Shown: positions 7,579 to 17,713, counted from the first letter of the stretch. The stretch is DNA of 64,000 nucleotides from Caproiciproducens galactitolivorans (GCF_004768785.1 NZ_SRMQ01000002.1:310001-374000), one strand, 5' to 3'. Numbers and translations are program-made. The notes: generated by a model not told the origin, from the sequence alone.

Positions 7579-8190
7579 CTATGATGGAGAAGCTTCCTGC
7601 ACCAGAGGGTCATCAAAGGGTAAATTACCAATAATTGGATCCAGTGAAACACGCTGGACAAGTTTTGCTTTAAGCAGATGATTTGCAGAATTTATATACT
7701 TTAATGTCTCCTGATTTCCCTCCTCACATTCACAGAATTCTAAAAATTCCTCAACTTCCTGTCGTTGTCCTTCATATTTATCCCCGCCCAAGTCATCCGG
7801 TAATTTGCCCATAGTGTATTGCACCAAATGTTGTTTGTAAATTTTCCAGTTAGTAGCATTTAAGTCATCCAAACTCCACTTTTTCTTCATTAACTTCAAG
7901 AATTCAGCGTCTCGTTTTTTTAGCGATTGCATGGCTTTTTCCTCATCCTGAAAGGTGCAGACTAATGGGTTTTTCTTACCGTTTATCACCAGAACATTTT
8001 TGACTACCACCGGATTCAGATTTTGCATATTGGAGCTAACAGAAGTTTTCAAATTTACGGACAGCACTTCGATGGGTTCGGAAGTGGTGATTTTTCCTTG
8101 CAAGCTTACCACCGGAAAACAGACGACAGGGACCAGAGCAACGACTGCGATGATTGCGACTGCAATTAATAGTTTTTGTGTTTTTTTCAT
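7579..8190 (-). CDS. Secreted protein, paralogue of the amidase N-terminal region
   Basis: The 203-aa protein has an N-terminal hydrophobic segment (residues about 7-30) that acts as a signal or anchor. The rest is clearly related to residues about 60-220 of the protein encoded at 8218: both share VLVINGKKN/SIVINGVEN, KKWSLDDLN/KKYSLDELN with NWK, and a Asp-x-x-Ile-Gly-x-Leu-Pro ending. The C-terminal amidase domain is absent. It ends the two-gene transcript, 27 nt after the amidase gene, behind AGAAGGG. It may be a stand-alone copy of the domain that guides the amidase to its target, or a processing inhibitor. I do not recognise the domain. Confidence 0.72.
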   Translation of the reverse strand: MKKTQKLLIAVAIIAVVALVPVVCFPVVSLQGKITTSEPIEVLSVNLKTSVSSNMQNLNPVVVKNVLVINGKKNPLVCTFQDEEKAMQSLKKRDAEFLKLMKKKWSLDDLNATNWKIYKQHLVQYTMGKLPDDLGGDKYEGQRQEVEEFLEFCECEEGNQETLKYINSANHLLKAKLVQRVSLDPIIGNLPFDDPLVQEASPS

Positions 8191-8217
8191 ATACTACCCT
8201 TCTTTTTTATAAAATTG

Positions 8218-9474
8218 TCATGAAAAGATTGCATATATGGTACCATCCGGTTGGCTTAACCAACCTTTTGCTCGTCCGCTGTTATCTGAGGCCCAACATG
8301 CATAATCATCGGAGTGTTGTGTTATGAAAAAATCATAAAAAGTTCTTCCATATCTGGTTTTTTGGTTATTTGCCCGTTGAGTTACATAAGCAAGGTGATG
8401 ATATACTTTATTACCAGATGTATCCATACCGATAACACTCCCACCTTTTGTATAAAGTTGCTTTGAAAAATCTAAAAAATGCTCTTTTGTTAAACCAGTA
8501 TACCATCTTGGCTTCCAATATTTTGCAAATTCAGAAGCGACAGTCCATGCTTTTGTCGGTATGGCTCCGGTATAAAAGTAATTACTATGCCAATAACCAT
8601 CCTGGGGCACGCCGCCTTCTTTACAAATTTGTGAGACAAAATTTGTACAATCTCCACGGTTGTAATAAATGTACTCGGAGTTGGGCGATTCCGCATACTG
8701 TAGGGCGTATTCGTTTGCGGCTGTAATATTCGTCAATCCTGAGATCTGGTTAGGAGAAATTTTTCCTGGTTCATTTGTCCGGGTGGAAGTTAAAGAATTT
8801 TGCTTTTTTTTAACAAGTGAATCCGTGTCGGGTAAATGTCCTATCATATCATCCAACACGATTTTTGAGATAGTATGATTCCGTAGTTTTGTGTTTGCAA
8901 GAGACACAAAGTCTATTACCTCATTATTTAAAATACTGTTTTCATAAGTATCTAAAAAGGCTTCTAAACTTTGAAACTGTTTTAATAAGCTACCCTGTTC
9001 ATCATACATTTTATTTGAATCGGGGTCACTCATATAATAATCAATTGCAGTTCGATACTCTTTCCAATTATCGTTATTGAGCTCATCAAGACTATACTTT
9101 TTTGCTAAAATCTTTAGAATGGTATCGCACTTTGTTTTTGCGAGTTTTAAAGATTCATTCGGATTTTCAAAAGCAAATAACAGTGAATTTTCAACACCGT
9201 TGATTACAATGGATTTTTGATATAATATATCTCCGAAGCCACTTAATAGATTGTAATTTGCATCAGCTTTCTTATGGGCTTCAATTACCTGAATAGGCTG
9301 GGTGGTGCAGTATTTTCCTTCTTTTAATAGAGCAATCGAATTTTGATCTTCATTCTCATCATTCATTGAAGAATCATGAACGGCTGAGTCTTTTTTATCG
9401 TTGAAGTTTGGATCTTGATTAGCTGACGCAGCTAAAGGCACAGATACGAAAAAAGATAGAGCTAAAATGAGCAA
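8218..9474 (-). CDS. Secreted protein with C-terminal putative amidase domain (Amidase_6)
   Basis: Of the 418 aa, the last about 170 form a cysteine amidase-like domain of the kind used on peptidoglycan: GDCTNFVSQ gives the probable catalytic Cys near residue 273, and YHHLAYVT gives the His near 368. Residues 60-220 are shared with the neighbour at 7579. The annotated frame begins with TTG at 9474 and a shortened signal sequence. A far better start, ATG at 9500 preceded by GGAGGA, is out of frame because of a five-A run (9480-9484); one more A would give a normal signal peptide. Composition is AT-rich compared with flanking genes, suggesting transfer. Confidence 0.8.
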   Translation of the reverse strand: MLILALSFFVSVPLAASANQDPNFNDKKDSAVHDSSMNDENEDQNSIALLKEGKYCTTQPIQVIEAHKKADANYNLLSGFGDILYQKSIVINGVENSLLFAFENPNESLKLAKTKCDTILKILAKKYSLDELNNDNWKEYRTAIDYYMSDPDSNKMYDEQGSLLKQFQSLEAFLDTYENSILNNEVIDFVSLANTKLRNHTISKIVLDDMIGHLPDTDSLVKKKQNSLTSTRTNEPGKISPNQISGLTNITAANEYALQYAESPNSEYIYYNRGDCTNFVSQICKEGGVPQDGYWHSNYFYTGAIPTKAWTVASEFAKYWKPRWYTGLTKEHFLDFSKQLYTKGGSVIGMDTSGNKVYHHLAYVTQRANNQKTRYGRTFYDFFITQHSDDYACWASDNSGRAKGWLSQPDGTIYAIFS

Positions 9475-9500
9475 ATCAATTTTTGATGTATGAGTTTCAT

Positions 9501-9853
9501 TTTTATTCCTCCTAAATTAATAAGCATTGTTTTACATTTTTAGAAACAATTATAAATGTGCAACGGTATCATCTTCTCAAAACTTTTCTTATTTAAAATT
9601 ATATTTTCGAATTATTAAAATGTCAACAAAAATAATGGGAAAAATTTCAAGAATTACCAATATTTAAAAATAAGAATAGACTTCAAGTTTATAACGACCG
9701 CCGGATGACTCCGACGGTTTATTTTACTATATTGAATAATTTTTTATCGAAAGTGTCAATGTTTTACGAAGCGCTTTATAATGGGGCGGAATTGTGATAC
9801 TATTAAAGAAATCATGTTCAAACGGCTGCTTTAGGCGGCGGAACGGGGGAAAT
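9501..9853. other. AT-rich divergent intergenic region
   Basis: The region separates the minus-strand secreted genes from purL. It contains a hairpin (CCGcCGGA / TCCGaCGG, 9698-9717) followed by T-rich sequence, and a TATAAT at 9777-9782 that could serve purL. No purine riboswitch consensus was found. Nothing else is recognisable. Confidence 0.4.
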
Positions 9854-12800
9854 ATGTCTGACGTAATCAGAGTATTTGTAGAAAAGAAACCCGGCTTTGA
9901 TGTGGAAGCACAGCACATCCGGTCGGACCTTGTCGAAAATCTAGGGTTGACCTCCGTTGAGGAAATCCGGCTGATCAACCGCTACGATGTTTCCGGGCTG
10001 ACAAAAGAACAGTTTGCCGCGGCACGGGACACCATTTTTTCAGAACCGAATGTGGACAACGTATATGACGAAGTGTACCCTTTTCCGGAAGGTTACACCG
10101 CATTTGCCATGGAGTATCTGCCCGGTCAGTATGACCAGCGCGCCGATTCCGCCGCGCAGTGCGTCCAGCTTTTGACGCAGGGGGAGCGCCCGCAGGTAGC
10201 GACCGCCCGCGTAATTGCCGTTAAGGGCAATGTAACGGAAGAAGAACTGAATAAAATCAAGAATTATATGGTGAACCCTGTGGAGAGCCGCCTTGCTTCT
10301 ATGGAAAAGCCCGAAACTCTCGACACGGCGGCGGAGACGCCTCCCGATGTCGCTCGTGTGTCGGGCTTTATCGATTGGAGCGAACAGGAGCTTCGGGGGT
10401 ATTATGAATCCATGGGCTTTGCCATGAGCTTTGAAGATCTGGTATTCTGCCGCGACTATTTCCGGAAATCGGAAAAGCGCGACCCGAGCGTGACGGAGCT
10501 ACGCGTGATCGACACCTACTGGAGCGACCACTGCCGCCACACCACGTTCTCAACCCGTCTGGAAAAGATTGAGATTGAAAAATCCGCTCTCAGCGGTGTG
10601 ATCGAAGACGCTCTCAAAGCATATTACGACGCGCGCGCCGAAGTGTACGGCGAAACCGACCGCCCGGTTTCCTTAATGGACATGGCGGTGATCGGTATGA
10701 AGCTTCTGCGCAAAAGAGGGAAAATCCCGGATTTGGATTTAAGCGAGGAGATTAACGCCTGCTCCATTGAAGTACCCGTTACTGTGGACGGAAAAGAAGA
10801 AAGATGGCTGGTGCAGTTTAAGAATGAAACCCACAACCACCCAACGGAAATCGAGCCGTTCGGCGGCGCGGCAACCTGCCTCGGCGGCGCAATCCGCGAC
10901 CCGCTTTCCGGCAGGGCGTATGTCTATCAAGCTATGCGTGTAACCGGTTCAGGCGACCCGCGCGTTCCGTTCGAGGAAACCCTTCCGGGCAAGCTGCCGA
11001 CCCGTAAAATTACCACCGGTGCGGCACAGGGCTACAGTTCCTACGGCAACCAGATCGGCCTTGCCACCGGGCAGGTTACCGAGCTTTACGATCCCGGTTA
11101 TGTTGCGAAGCGTATGGAGATCGGCGCGGTTATCGGCGCGTCCCCGAAGGAGAATGTTGCCCGTTTAACGCCGGAGGAGGGCGACTTGATCGTGCTTCTC
11201 GGCGGCAGCACCGGGCGCGACGGCTGCGGCGGGGCGACTGGCTCGAGCAAGGCGCATACCGAGCAGTCCATCGAAGTCTGCGGCGCGGAGGTACAGAAGG
11301 GAAATCCGCCTACCGAGCGGAAGATACAGCGGTTGTTCCGCAAACCGGAGGTTGCAAAGCTTATTAAACGTTGCAACGACTTCGGCGCGGGCGGCGTGTG
11401 CGTAGCCATCGGCGAGCTTGCCGACGGGCTGAAAATTGATTTGAATAAGGTGCCGAAAAAATACGAGGGGCTTGACGGAACGGAGCTTGCGATTTCAGAG
11501 TCGCAGGAACGAATGGCGGTTGTGCTTTCCCCGCAGGATGTAGATTCCTTTATCGCGGCGGCGAACCAGGAAAACCTCAACGCGCAGGTTGTCGCTGTGG
11601 TCACGGGCGAACCGCGCCTGCGCATGAAATGGCGCAAGGACATTATTGTCGACATCAGCCGTGCATTTTTGGATACGAACGGCGTCATACAGAAAAACAA
11701 TGTTGTCATCGAAGCAGTAGATTCCGAACGCGACTACCGGAAACTCGTTCCGGATTGTTTGAAGGGGAAACCGGTGGAAAAAGCGTTCCAGGAAAACCTG
11801 TCCCGGCTGGAGGTCTGCGGGCAGAAAGGGCTTTCCGAGCGCTTTGACTCCAGCATCGGCGCCGCGACGGTGCTGATGCCGTTTGCTGGTACCTATCAGC
11901 TTACGCCGGAAGAGGCAATGGTGGCCAAAATCCCGGCTGTTCGCGGTGAAACCGACGACGCGACCGCAATGTCCTACGGTTATATTCCGGGAATTGCCCG
12001 TTTCAGCCCGTTCCACGGGGCTGCTTACGCCGTTGTGGAAAGCCTTTCCAAGCTTGCCGCCGTCGGCGCGAACCCGATGAAAGCAAGGCTGACGTTTCAG
12101 GAGTATTTTGGAAGGCTGAAAAAAGACCCGAAGCGTTGGGGAAAACCGACTGCCGCGCTTTTGGGCGCGCTGAGCGCACAGCTTGGCTTAGGCCTGCCGG
12201 CGATCGGCGGCAAGGACAGTATGAGTGGAAGCTTTGAAGAGCTTGACGTTCCGCCGACATTGGTCAGCTTTGCTGTCGCAATGACGAAAGCAAGCACGAC
12301 GATTTCCGCGGCGTTTAAAAAGCCCGGGGCAAAAGTGGTTTTGTTCCCGCTGCCAGAGAATCCGGAGACCCTGCTGCCCGACTGGGAAAAGCTGGAAGAA
12401 TATTACAGCAGCATTCATAATATGATACAGAGCGGCACCATTCTCTCTGCTTCTGTTGTAAAAGAAGGCGGCGCGGCGGCCGCGGTTGCGAAGATGTGTT
12501 TCGGCAATCGGCTCGGCTTCATTTTTGAGCCATCGGTTCTGGATGAAAAGACCCTCTTTGCGCCGGCTTCCGGTTCCATTCTTGCCGAACTTGCGTATGG
12601 CGTGGAAGTTCCGGACGGGTTCCCCGCGGTTGAACTGGGCAAGGTGTCCGTCATGCCGCAGGTTGTTCTTGGCAGGGAAAGACTGGACCTCGATGCGCTG
12701 ATTTCCGCATGGAACGGTACGTTGGAAAAAATCTTCCCGAATCAGGCGGAAGAACAACCGGTTGCGCGAGATATTCCGTTCTATAGCCAGCGTTTTGAAA

Positions 12801-13621
12801 AGGCTCCGGCGGTAAAGGCCGCGAAACCGCGCGTCTTTATTCCGGTGTTCCCAGGTACAAACTGTGAATACGACAGCGCGCGCGCCTTTGAGAGGGCGGG
12901 TGCGCAGCCGGAAGTCCTTGTTGTACGCAATCTGACCCCTTCCGATATTGAAGTGACGATTGAGCGTATGGAAAAAGCAATCCGCGCGTCGCAGATAATT
13001 ATGCTTCCGGGCGGATTCTCCGGCGGTGACGAACCGGACGGCTCCGGCAAGTTTATTGCGACCACCTTCCGCAATCCCAAAATTGCAGAGGCGGTAAATG
13101 ATCTTCTGAAAAACCGCGACGGGCTGATGCTTGGAATCTGCAACGGGTTCCAGGCCCTGATTAAGCTGGGGCTTGTGCCCTACGGCGAAATTATGCACCC
13201 GGATGAAAAGGCGCCGACGCTGACCTTCAATACGCTGGGACGCCATGTTTCCCGCATGGTATACACCCGGGTAACCTCTGTGAAATCCCCGTGGTTTGCC
13301 GGGGTGGACGTGGGAGATGTATTCGCGGTGCCTGTCTCCCACGGAGAAGGCCGCTTTGTGGCAAGCAATGCGGTTCTGGAGAAGCTGATTGCAAACGGTC
13401 AGGTCGCAACCCAGTACACCACTCCGGACGGCAAGCCGAGCGGCAGAATCGAGTGGAACCCGAACGGTTCCGTCTGCGCAATTGAGGGCATTACCAGTCC
13501 GGACGGGCGTATCCTTGGAAAAATGGCGCACTCAGAACGCATGGGTGTAAATCTGTACAAGAACGTTCCTGGCGAAAAGGACCAGAAGATTTTTGAATCG
13601 GGAGTAAAATACTTCAAATAA
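9854..13621 (+). CDS. purL: Phosphoribosylformylglycinamidine synthase, single-chain type
   Basis: The 1255-aa protein catalyses ATP- and glutamine-dependent conversion of FGAR to FGAM in purine synthesis. A PurS-like N-terminal part is followed by two AIR-synthase-like halves, with the substrate/ATP motif THNHPTEIEPFGGAA near residue 322 and GGKDSMSGSF in the second half. From about residue 992 a class I glutamine amidotransferase domain follows (VFPGTNCEYD), with the nucleophile Cys in GICNGFQ near 1095 and His/Glu in SHGEG. It is the fused large type rather than the split PurS/L/Q form. The ATG at 9854 follows GGGGGA; an upstream in-frame start at 9794 is unsupported. Confidence 0.96.
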   Translation: MSDVIRVFVEKKPGFDVEAQHIRSDLVENLGLTSVEEIRLINRYDVSGLTKEQFAAARDTIFSEPNVDNVYDEVYPFPEGYTAFAMEYLPGQYDQRADSAAQCVQLLTQGERPQVATARVIAVKGNVTEEELNKIKNYMVNPVESRLASMEKPETLDTAAETPPDVARVSGFIDWSEQELRGYYESMGFAMSFEDLVFCRDYFRKSEKRDPSVTELRVIDTYWSDHCRHTTFSTRLEKIEIEKSALSGVIEDALKAYYDARAEVYGETDRPVSLMDMAVIGMKLLRKRGKIPDLDLSEEINACSIEVPVTVDGKEERWLVQFKNETHNHPTEIEPFGGAATCLGGAIRDPLSGRAYVYQAMRVTGSGDPRVPFEETLPGKLPTRKITTGAAQGYSSYGNQIGLATGQVTELYDPGYVAKRMEIGAVIGASPKENVARLTPEEGDLIVLLGGSTGRDGCGGATGSSKAHTEQSIEVCGAEVQKGNPPTERKIQRLFRKPEVAKLIKRCNDFGAGGVCVAIGELADGLKIDLNKVPKKYEGLDGTELAISESQERMAVVLSPQDVDSFIAAANQENLNAQVVAVVTGEPRLRMKWRKDIIVDISRAFLDTNGVIQKNNVVIEAVDSERDYRKLVPDCLKGKPVEKAFQENLSRLEVCGQKGLSERFDSSIGAATVLMPFAGTYQLTPEEAMVAKIPAVRGETDDATAMSYGYIPGIARFSPFHGAAYAVVESLSKLAAVGANPMKARLTFQEYFGRLKKDPKRWGKPTAALLGALSAQLGLGLPAIGGKDSMSGSFEELDVPPTLVSFAVAMTKASTTISAAFKKPGAKVVLFPLPENPETLLPDWEKLEEYYSSIHNMIQSGTILSASVVKEGGAAAAVAKMCFGNRLGFIFEPSVLDEKTLFAPASGSILAELAYGVEVPDGFPAVELGKVSVMPQVVLGRERLDLDALISAWNGTLEKIFPNQAEEQPVARDIPFYSQRFEKAPAVKAAKPRVFIPVFPGTNCEYDSARAFERAGAQPEVLVVRNLTPSDIEVTIERMEKAIRASQIIMLPGGFSGGDEPDGSGKFIATTFRNPKIAEAVNDLLKNRDGLMLGICNGFQALIKLGLVPYGEIMHPDEKAPTLTFNTLGRHVSRMVYTRVTSVKSPWFAGVDVGDVFAVPVSHGEGRFVASNAVLEKLIANGQVATQYTTPDGKPSGRIEWNPNGSVCAIEGITSPDGRILGKMAHSERMGVNLYKNVPGEKDQKIFESGVKYFK

Positions 13622-13638
13622 TTCAGGTGAAAAATAGA

Positions 13639-14826
13639 ATGAGTGAATTTTTCAGACGGACTTGGGCCGAGGTCAGCTTGGATGCAATCGACTATAATTT
13701 TAAAGTGATCCGGGATCAGGTGAAGACGGGGACGATGATCTGCTGTGTAATCAAAGCGGACGCTTACGGCCATGGTGCGGAGACCCTAGCGCGGGAATAT
13801 GAAAAGCTGGGCGCGGACTGGGTTGCCGTTTCCAACTTGGAAGAGGCTATGCAGATCCGCAATGCGGGCGTGAAGCTACCCATTTTGATTTTGGGCTACA
13901 CGCCGCCCTGCATGGCCGCCCAGCTAAGTGAGCTGAATATCTCGCAGACGGTGCTTTCTGCGGGCTATGGCGAATCCCTTTCGCAGGAAGCGCAAAAAGC
14001 AGGCGTTACGGTGAAGGTGCATATCAAGGTCGATACCGGTATGAGCCGTATTGGGTTTATGTATCAGGATCCGGTGCGCGACGCCGGGGAAATCGATGAC
14101 ATGGAACGGGTTTGCAGGCTCCCTGCGCTTGACGCCGAGGGGATCTTTACCCATTTTGCTGTTGCGGACGAAGGCGAAGACGGACGCGATTTCACGATGA
14201 CGCAGTATGGAAACCTGATGAAGGCGGTGGAACTGCTTCGGAAACGCGGCATTACATTCCGTATCCGCCACTGCGCGAATTCTGCGGCAATCTTCGATTA
14301 CCCGGAGACGCAGTTGGACATGGTGCGCCCCGGCGTAGTCCTTTACGGGCTGAAGCCGTCCGGGAAAATACAACATGTAATGAACCTTATTCCCGCCATG
14401 GAGCTGAAGAGCATTGTGTCGCTTGTCAAAACCGTTGAGGCCAAGACTAGTGTCAGCTACGGAAGGGAATTTACCACGACCGCGCCTACAAAGATCGCTA
14501 CGGTGCCGATCGGATATGCCGACGGCTATGTCCGGCATTTGTATGTGCAGGGGAGTATGCTTGTGCGCGGCCGGAAGGCAAAGATTATCGGCCGCGTCTG
14601 CATGGATCAGCTCATGCTGGACGTAACCTCTGTTCCGGATGTGAAGGAGGGCGACGTTGTTACGGTGTTCGGCCGCGACGGGGATGCTTGTATTACGCTT
14701 GACGAGCTGGCCAGCTATAACCAGACCATCAATTATGAGCTCGCCTGCATGATTTCAAAGCGCGTGCCGCGTATTTACTATAAGGGCGGCAAAGAAGTCG
14801 GCGAACTGAATTATATCTGTAAATAA
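13639..14826 (+). CDS. alr: Alanine racemase
   Basis: The 395-aa PLP enzyme interconverts L- and D-alanine for peptidoglycan. The cofactor lysine lies in VIKADAYGHG (Lys39), and the second catalytic base Tyr in VSYGREF (about 272). The C-terminal domain contains GRVCMDQLMLDV. The ATG at 13639 is preceded by AGGTGA at 8 nt; an upstream GTG at 13627 overlaps that site. It follows purL by 17 nt and may be co-transcribed, though the two pathways are unrelated. Confidence 0.95.
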   Translation: MSEFFRRTWAEVSLDAIDYNFKVIRDQVKTGTMICCVIKADAYGHGAETLAREYEKLGADWVAVSNLEEAMQIRNAGVKLPILILGYTPPCMAAQLSELNISQTVLSAGYGESLSQEAQKAGVTVKVHIKVDTGMSRIGFMYQDPVRDAGEIDDMERVCRLPALDAEGIFTHFAVADEGEDGRDFTMTQYGNLMKAVELLRKRGITFRIRHCANSAAIFDYPETQLDMVRPGVVLYGLKPSGKIQHVMNLIPAMELKSIVSLVKTVEAKTSVSYGREFTTTAPTKIATVPIGYADGYVRHLYVQGSMLVRGRKAKIIGRVCMDQLMLDVTSVPDVKEGDVVTVFGRDGDACITLDELASYNQTINYELACMISKRVPRIYYKGGKEVGELNYICK

Positions 14827-14914
14827 TTTTCGCGCGCGAAACCGTTCGGCGGACTGTTTTTGCAGGGAATTCCACGTGCGGCAAAATTAAATATATTTTT
14901 ATGAATAAAACAGA

Positions 14915-14940
14915 AACTCCCGGAAAACCGGGAGTTTTTC
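14915..14940 (+). terminator. Terminator between convergent alr and flippase genes
   Basis: AACTCCCGG-aaaa-CCGGGAGTT followed by TTTC; the inverted repeat is near-symmetric and could also work for the minus strand. Confidence 0.8.
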
Positions 14941-15004
14941 TATTCAGGAAGCAAATTTTATACAATCCGATATGTTAGCAGTTAATTGTACAAATAGGAA
15001 ACGA

Positions 15005-16525
15005 TTAAGTCCTGTGAAGCGCCGGGATCTTTACAAATCCTTTCAGATACTGGAATTCCTTTGTGTTCCAAAACACAAGAAGGTAAGCTGTGTTTGGCAG
15101 CAGTAGGCAAATAAAACATTTGGCTATAAAGCTGAAAAAGCCCTTGCCCGGAACAAAGGTGCAGCAGGAATAGGTCAGAAAACCAACGGCAAAGGTCATT
15201 GCGGCATAAAGTGCATACCGGCGAAAATAAGCGCTTACGGAACGTTGGAAGCCATGCCGGAACAGAACTAGTGGTTCGACCCAGAAGTCGATGGTCATGG
15301 TGCTGATCAAGGTGCCGATAAAAACGCCGGCAACGCCTAAATGCTGCACAAGCAGAACGGAAGCGATCAGATTTACAGCAGCCTCGAAAACCGCCTTGTA
15401 CCGGTCGTACCAGAACAGCCCGAACGCGTCCCGGAACGTCAGGGTTGCCTGCCGCATTCCGGAGGTGTAAAAATTCAAGACAATGACAAAAACAATGGGC
15501 AGGGAAAACAAAAGGTTTTGCTTGCCTGTAAAAAGCAGCATGAAAGGGTTAAACAGGCTGAACAGGGAGATGGCGCAGAAGCTGAAAATCCAGAAACAGG
15601 CGAAATTGATTGCCAGATAGACCTCGTAGGATTTTTTCTGCTCCTCCACCGCGCCAAGGTTTCCGACGCTCGCCGTAATTCCGCTGAAAATCTGTTTCGT
15701 TACATTCATAAGGGTATTCGTAATCAGGTAATAGTTCGAGTAAATTCCCACGCTGACAATGCCGACAAACTTGGAAAGAACCAGGGTATCGGTGCCGTTT
15801 ACCACAACACTCCCGATCCGGTGCATGAACATTGCTTTTATATTTTTTACAATGGCGGCCCTGTCTTCCTCACTCAGCCTTTCCTTTTCATATTTTTTCA
15901 GGAAGGGGTACATTTTCACCGCTTTCCGTGCGAGAAAATAATTTGTGAAAAAGCTGAATAAAATCTGTGTGCATAAATAGCAGATGAAGTTTTGCGTCAG
16001 GATGAGAATAAAGACTTGGACGACATTCTGAGCAATTGCGAATCCGTATTGGAACAGCGAACAGATATACACTTTTTGGTCGGCGATAATAATCTGCTGC
16101 TTGTAGGAGTAAAAATATGTGACAACCGAATTGAAAAGGAATAATAAATAAATTAAGGTTAGGTTCGGGATATCTGGAACCTCTTTAATAAAATATTGAT
16201 AGAACGGAACAAAAGCCAAGCCCACAACGGCAATGACAATTCCGATAGTGTGGTATGCCCGCTTATAAAGCCCCATTAGTGCGCCAAGCTTTTTATAATT
16301 GTTTTCGGCTAGCGGCTTATACATACTGAACGTAATGGCGGTACCGACTCCCAGTTCGGCGAGGGAGAAAATCGTAAAGATATTGCTGAATAAACCGCTT
16401 ACACCCAGATAGGCTTCGTTTAGAAAACGAATAAAGACAAGCCGGCAAAGGAAGGAGAGGAAAATATACAGAAGCTGGCTGCCGATATTTACAATTACAT
16501 TTCGGATTGAATTTTTACTGCGCAT
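15005..16525 (-). CDS. Polysaccharide flippase-like membrane protein (MATE/Wzx superfamily)
   Basis: The 506-aa protein has about 12-14 hydrophobic spans and a positively charged N-terminus (MRSKNSIRN), the arrangement typical of oligosaccharide flippases. Segments such as GLFSNIFTIFSLAELGVGTA near residue 40 are characteristic of the PST/Wzx group. It probably moves lipid-linked sugar units across the membrane. No glycosyltransferases lie beside it, so the substrate is unknown. The ATG at 16525 is preferred over an upstream TTG because AAAGG lies at suitable distance. Confidence 0.8.
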   Translation of the reverse strand: MRSKNSIRNVIVNIGSQLLYIFLSFLCRLVFIRFLNEAYLGVSGLFSNIFTIFSLAELGVGTAITFSMYKPLAENNYKKLGALMGLYKRAYHTIGIVIAVVGLAFVPFYQYFIKEVPDIPNLTLIYLLFLFNSVVTYFYSYKQQIIIADQKVYICSLFQYGFAIAQNVVQVFILILTQNFICYLCTQILFSFFTNYFLARKAVKMYPFLKKYEKERLSEEDRAAIVKNIKAMFMHRIGSVVVNGTDTLVLSKFVGIVSVGIYSNYYLITNTLMNVTKQIFSGITASVGNLGAVEEQKKSYEVYLAINFACFWIFSFCAISLFSLFNPFMLLFTGKQNLLFSLPIVFVIVLNFYTSGMRQATLTFRDAFGLFWYDRYKAVFEAAVNLIASVLLVQHLGVAGVFIGTLISTMTIDFWVEPLVLFRHGFQRSVSAYFRRYALYAAMTFAVGFLTYSCCTFVPGKGFFSFIAKCFICLLLPNTAYLLVFWNTKEFQYLKGFVKIPALHRT

Positions 16526-16640
16526 GTATCTACTGCCTTTCAAGAACAATATATGCAATCATAGCATATTTCACAGGCTTCGTCTATTGGATTAAAAACA
16601 AAAACGGCCCCGAAAAATTGGAGCCATAAATTGGTTTGGT

Positions 16641-16681
16641 AAACAGGAAAGGGGAGGCTCCTGCATCTTTAGAGCCTCCCC
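16641..16681 (-). terminator. Intrinsic terminator after trpS
   Basis: A 10-bp stem GGGGAGGCTC / GAGCCTCCCC is followed on the minus strand by TTTCCTGTTT. Confidence 0.8.
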
Positions 16682-16696
16682 GTGTTCTGTTTTTAA

Positions 16697-17713
16697 TTAA
16701 AATGCTTTTGAGACAAATCCGACTTTTTTCATTACTTTATTGAGGGTGCGGCTTGAAATGGCAAGCGCTTTCTGCGCACCTTCCGTATAGCATTTCTCAA
16801 GGTAATCCTTATTTTTAATGTAGTCGGCATAACGCTCCTGAATCGGGCGCAGGTGCTCCACGACGGCTTCACCGACGGCGGCCTTGAAATCGCCGTAGCC
16901 CTTGCCTTCAAAGTCCTTCTCAATCTGCTCATAGGAAAGGCCGGTCACGACGGAGTAAATGCCCATCAGATTGTTTATGCCGTCCTTGCCCTCGGCGTAA
17001 CGGACGCAGGCGTCGCTGTCGGTGACGGCGCGCTTGAATTTCCGCAGGATAACCTCGGGTTTATCCAGCACGGCAACGTAGCCGTTTACGTTTTCATCGG
17101 ATTTGCTCATCTTCTTGGACGGATCCTGCAGGGACATGATGCGTGCACCCTTCTTCGGGATATAGCCGTCTGGCACAGTAAAGGTGGGGCTGTAAATACC
17201 GTTAAAACGTTCCGCAATGTTGCGGGCAAGCTCCAGATGCTGCTTCTGGTCAGCGCCCACGGGAACGAGGTCCGCCTGGTACAGCAGGATGTCCGCCGCC
17301 ATCAGGCTCGGGTAAGTGAACAGGCCCGCGTTGACGTTGTCGGCATGCTTTGCGGCTTTATCTTTAAACTGCGTCATGCGCTGTAATTCGCCAAACTGGG
17401 TGTAGCAGTTTAAAATCCAGGCAAGCTGGGCGTGCGTGCAAACCTGGCTCTGAATAAAGAACGGGCTTTTTTCGGGGTCTAGGCCGCAGGCCAAAAGAAG
17501 CGCGTAGGCCTCGAGCGTATTATGACGGAACTTTGCCGGATCCTGGCGCACGGTAATGGTGTGCAGATCCGCCAGGGCATAAATGCAGTTGTATTCGTCT
17601 TGTAAACTGATCCAGTTCTTGAGCGCTCCCAGATAATTGCCGAGGGTAATCGTCCCGCTTGGCTGAATGGCGCTGAAAATTACCTTTTTGCGCTCGGTAT
17701 TCGCTGTTTCCAT
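16697..17713 (-). CDS. trpS: Tryptophan--tRNA ligase
   Basis: The 338-aa class I synthetase charges tRNA-Trp. The HIGH-type signature appears as PSGTITLGNYLGA near residue 18, and the KMSKS loop as KKMSKSDEN near 200. DILLYQADLVPVGADQKQH is the typical tryptophan/AMP-binding stretch. It starts 15 nt after the aminotransferase gene, with a GGAGG-type site, so the two are probably one transcript. No T-box leader is visible in front of it. Confidence 0.96.
   Translation of the reverse strand: METANTERKKVIFSAIQPSGTITLGNYLGALKNWISLQDEYNCIYALADLHTITVRQDPAKFRHNTLEAYALLLACGLDPEKSPFFIQSQVCTHAQLAWILNCYTQFGELQRMTQFKDKAAKHADNVNAGLFTYPSLMAADILLYQADLVPVGADQKQHLELARNIAERFNGIYSPTFTVPDGYIPKKGARIMSLQDPSKKMSKSDENVNGYVAVLDKPEVILRKFKRAVTDSDACVRYAEGKDGINNLMGIYSVVTGLSYEQIEKDFEGKGYGDFKAAVGEAVVEHLRPIQERYADYIKNKDYLEKCYTEGAQKALAISSRTLNKVMKKVGFVSKAF

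Noticed and set aside
9698-9717. Hairpin upstream of purL considered as part of a purine riboswitch
   Set aside because: None of the conserved purine-riboswitch core bases were found nearby; only a simple stem is present.
12188-13531. Long minus-strand open frame opposite purL (447 codons)
   Set aside because: It mirrors a strongly conserved gene, is rich in Arg and His, and has no binding site; a typical antisense shadow in GC-rich coding DNA.
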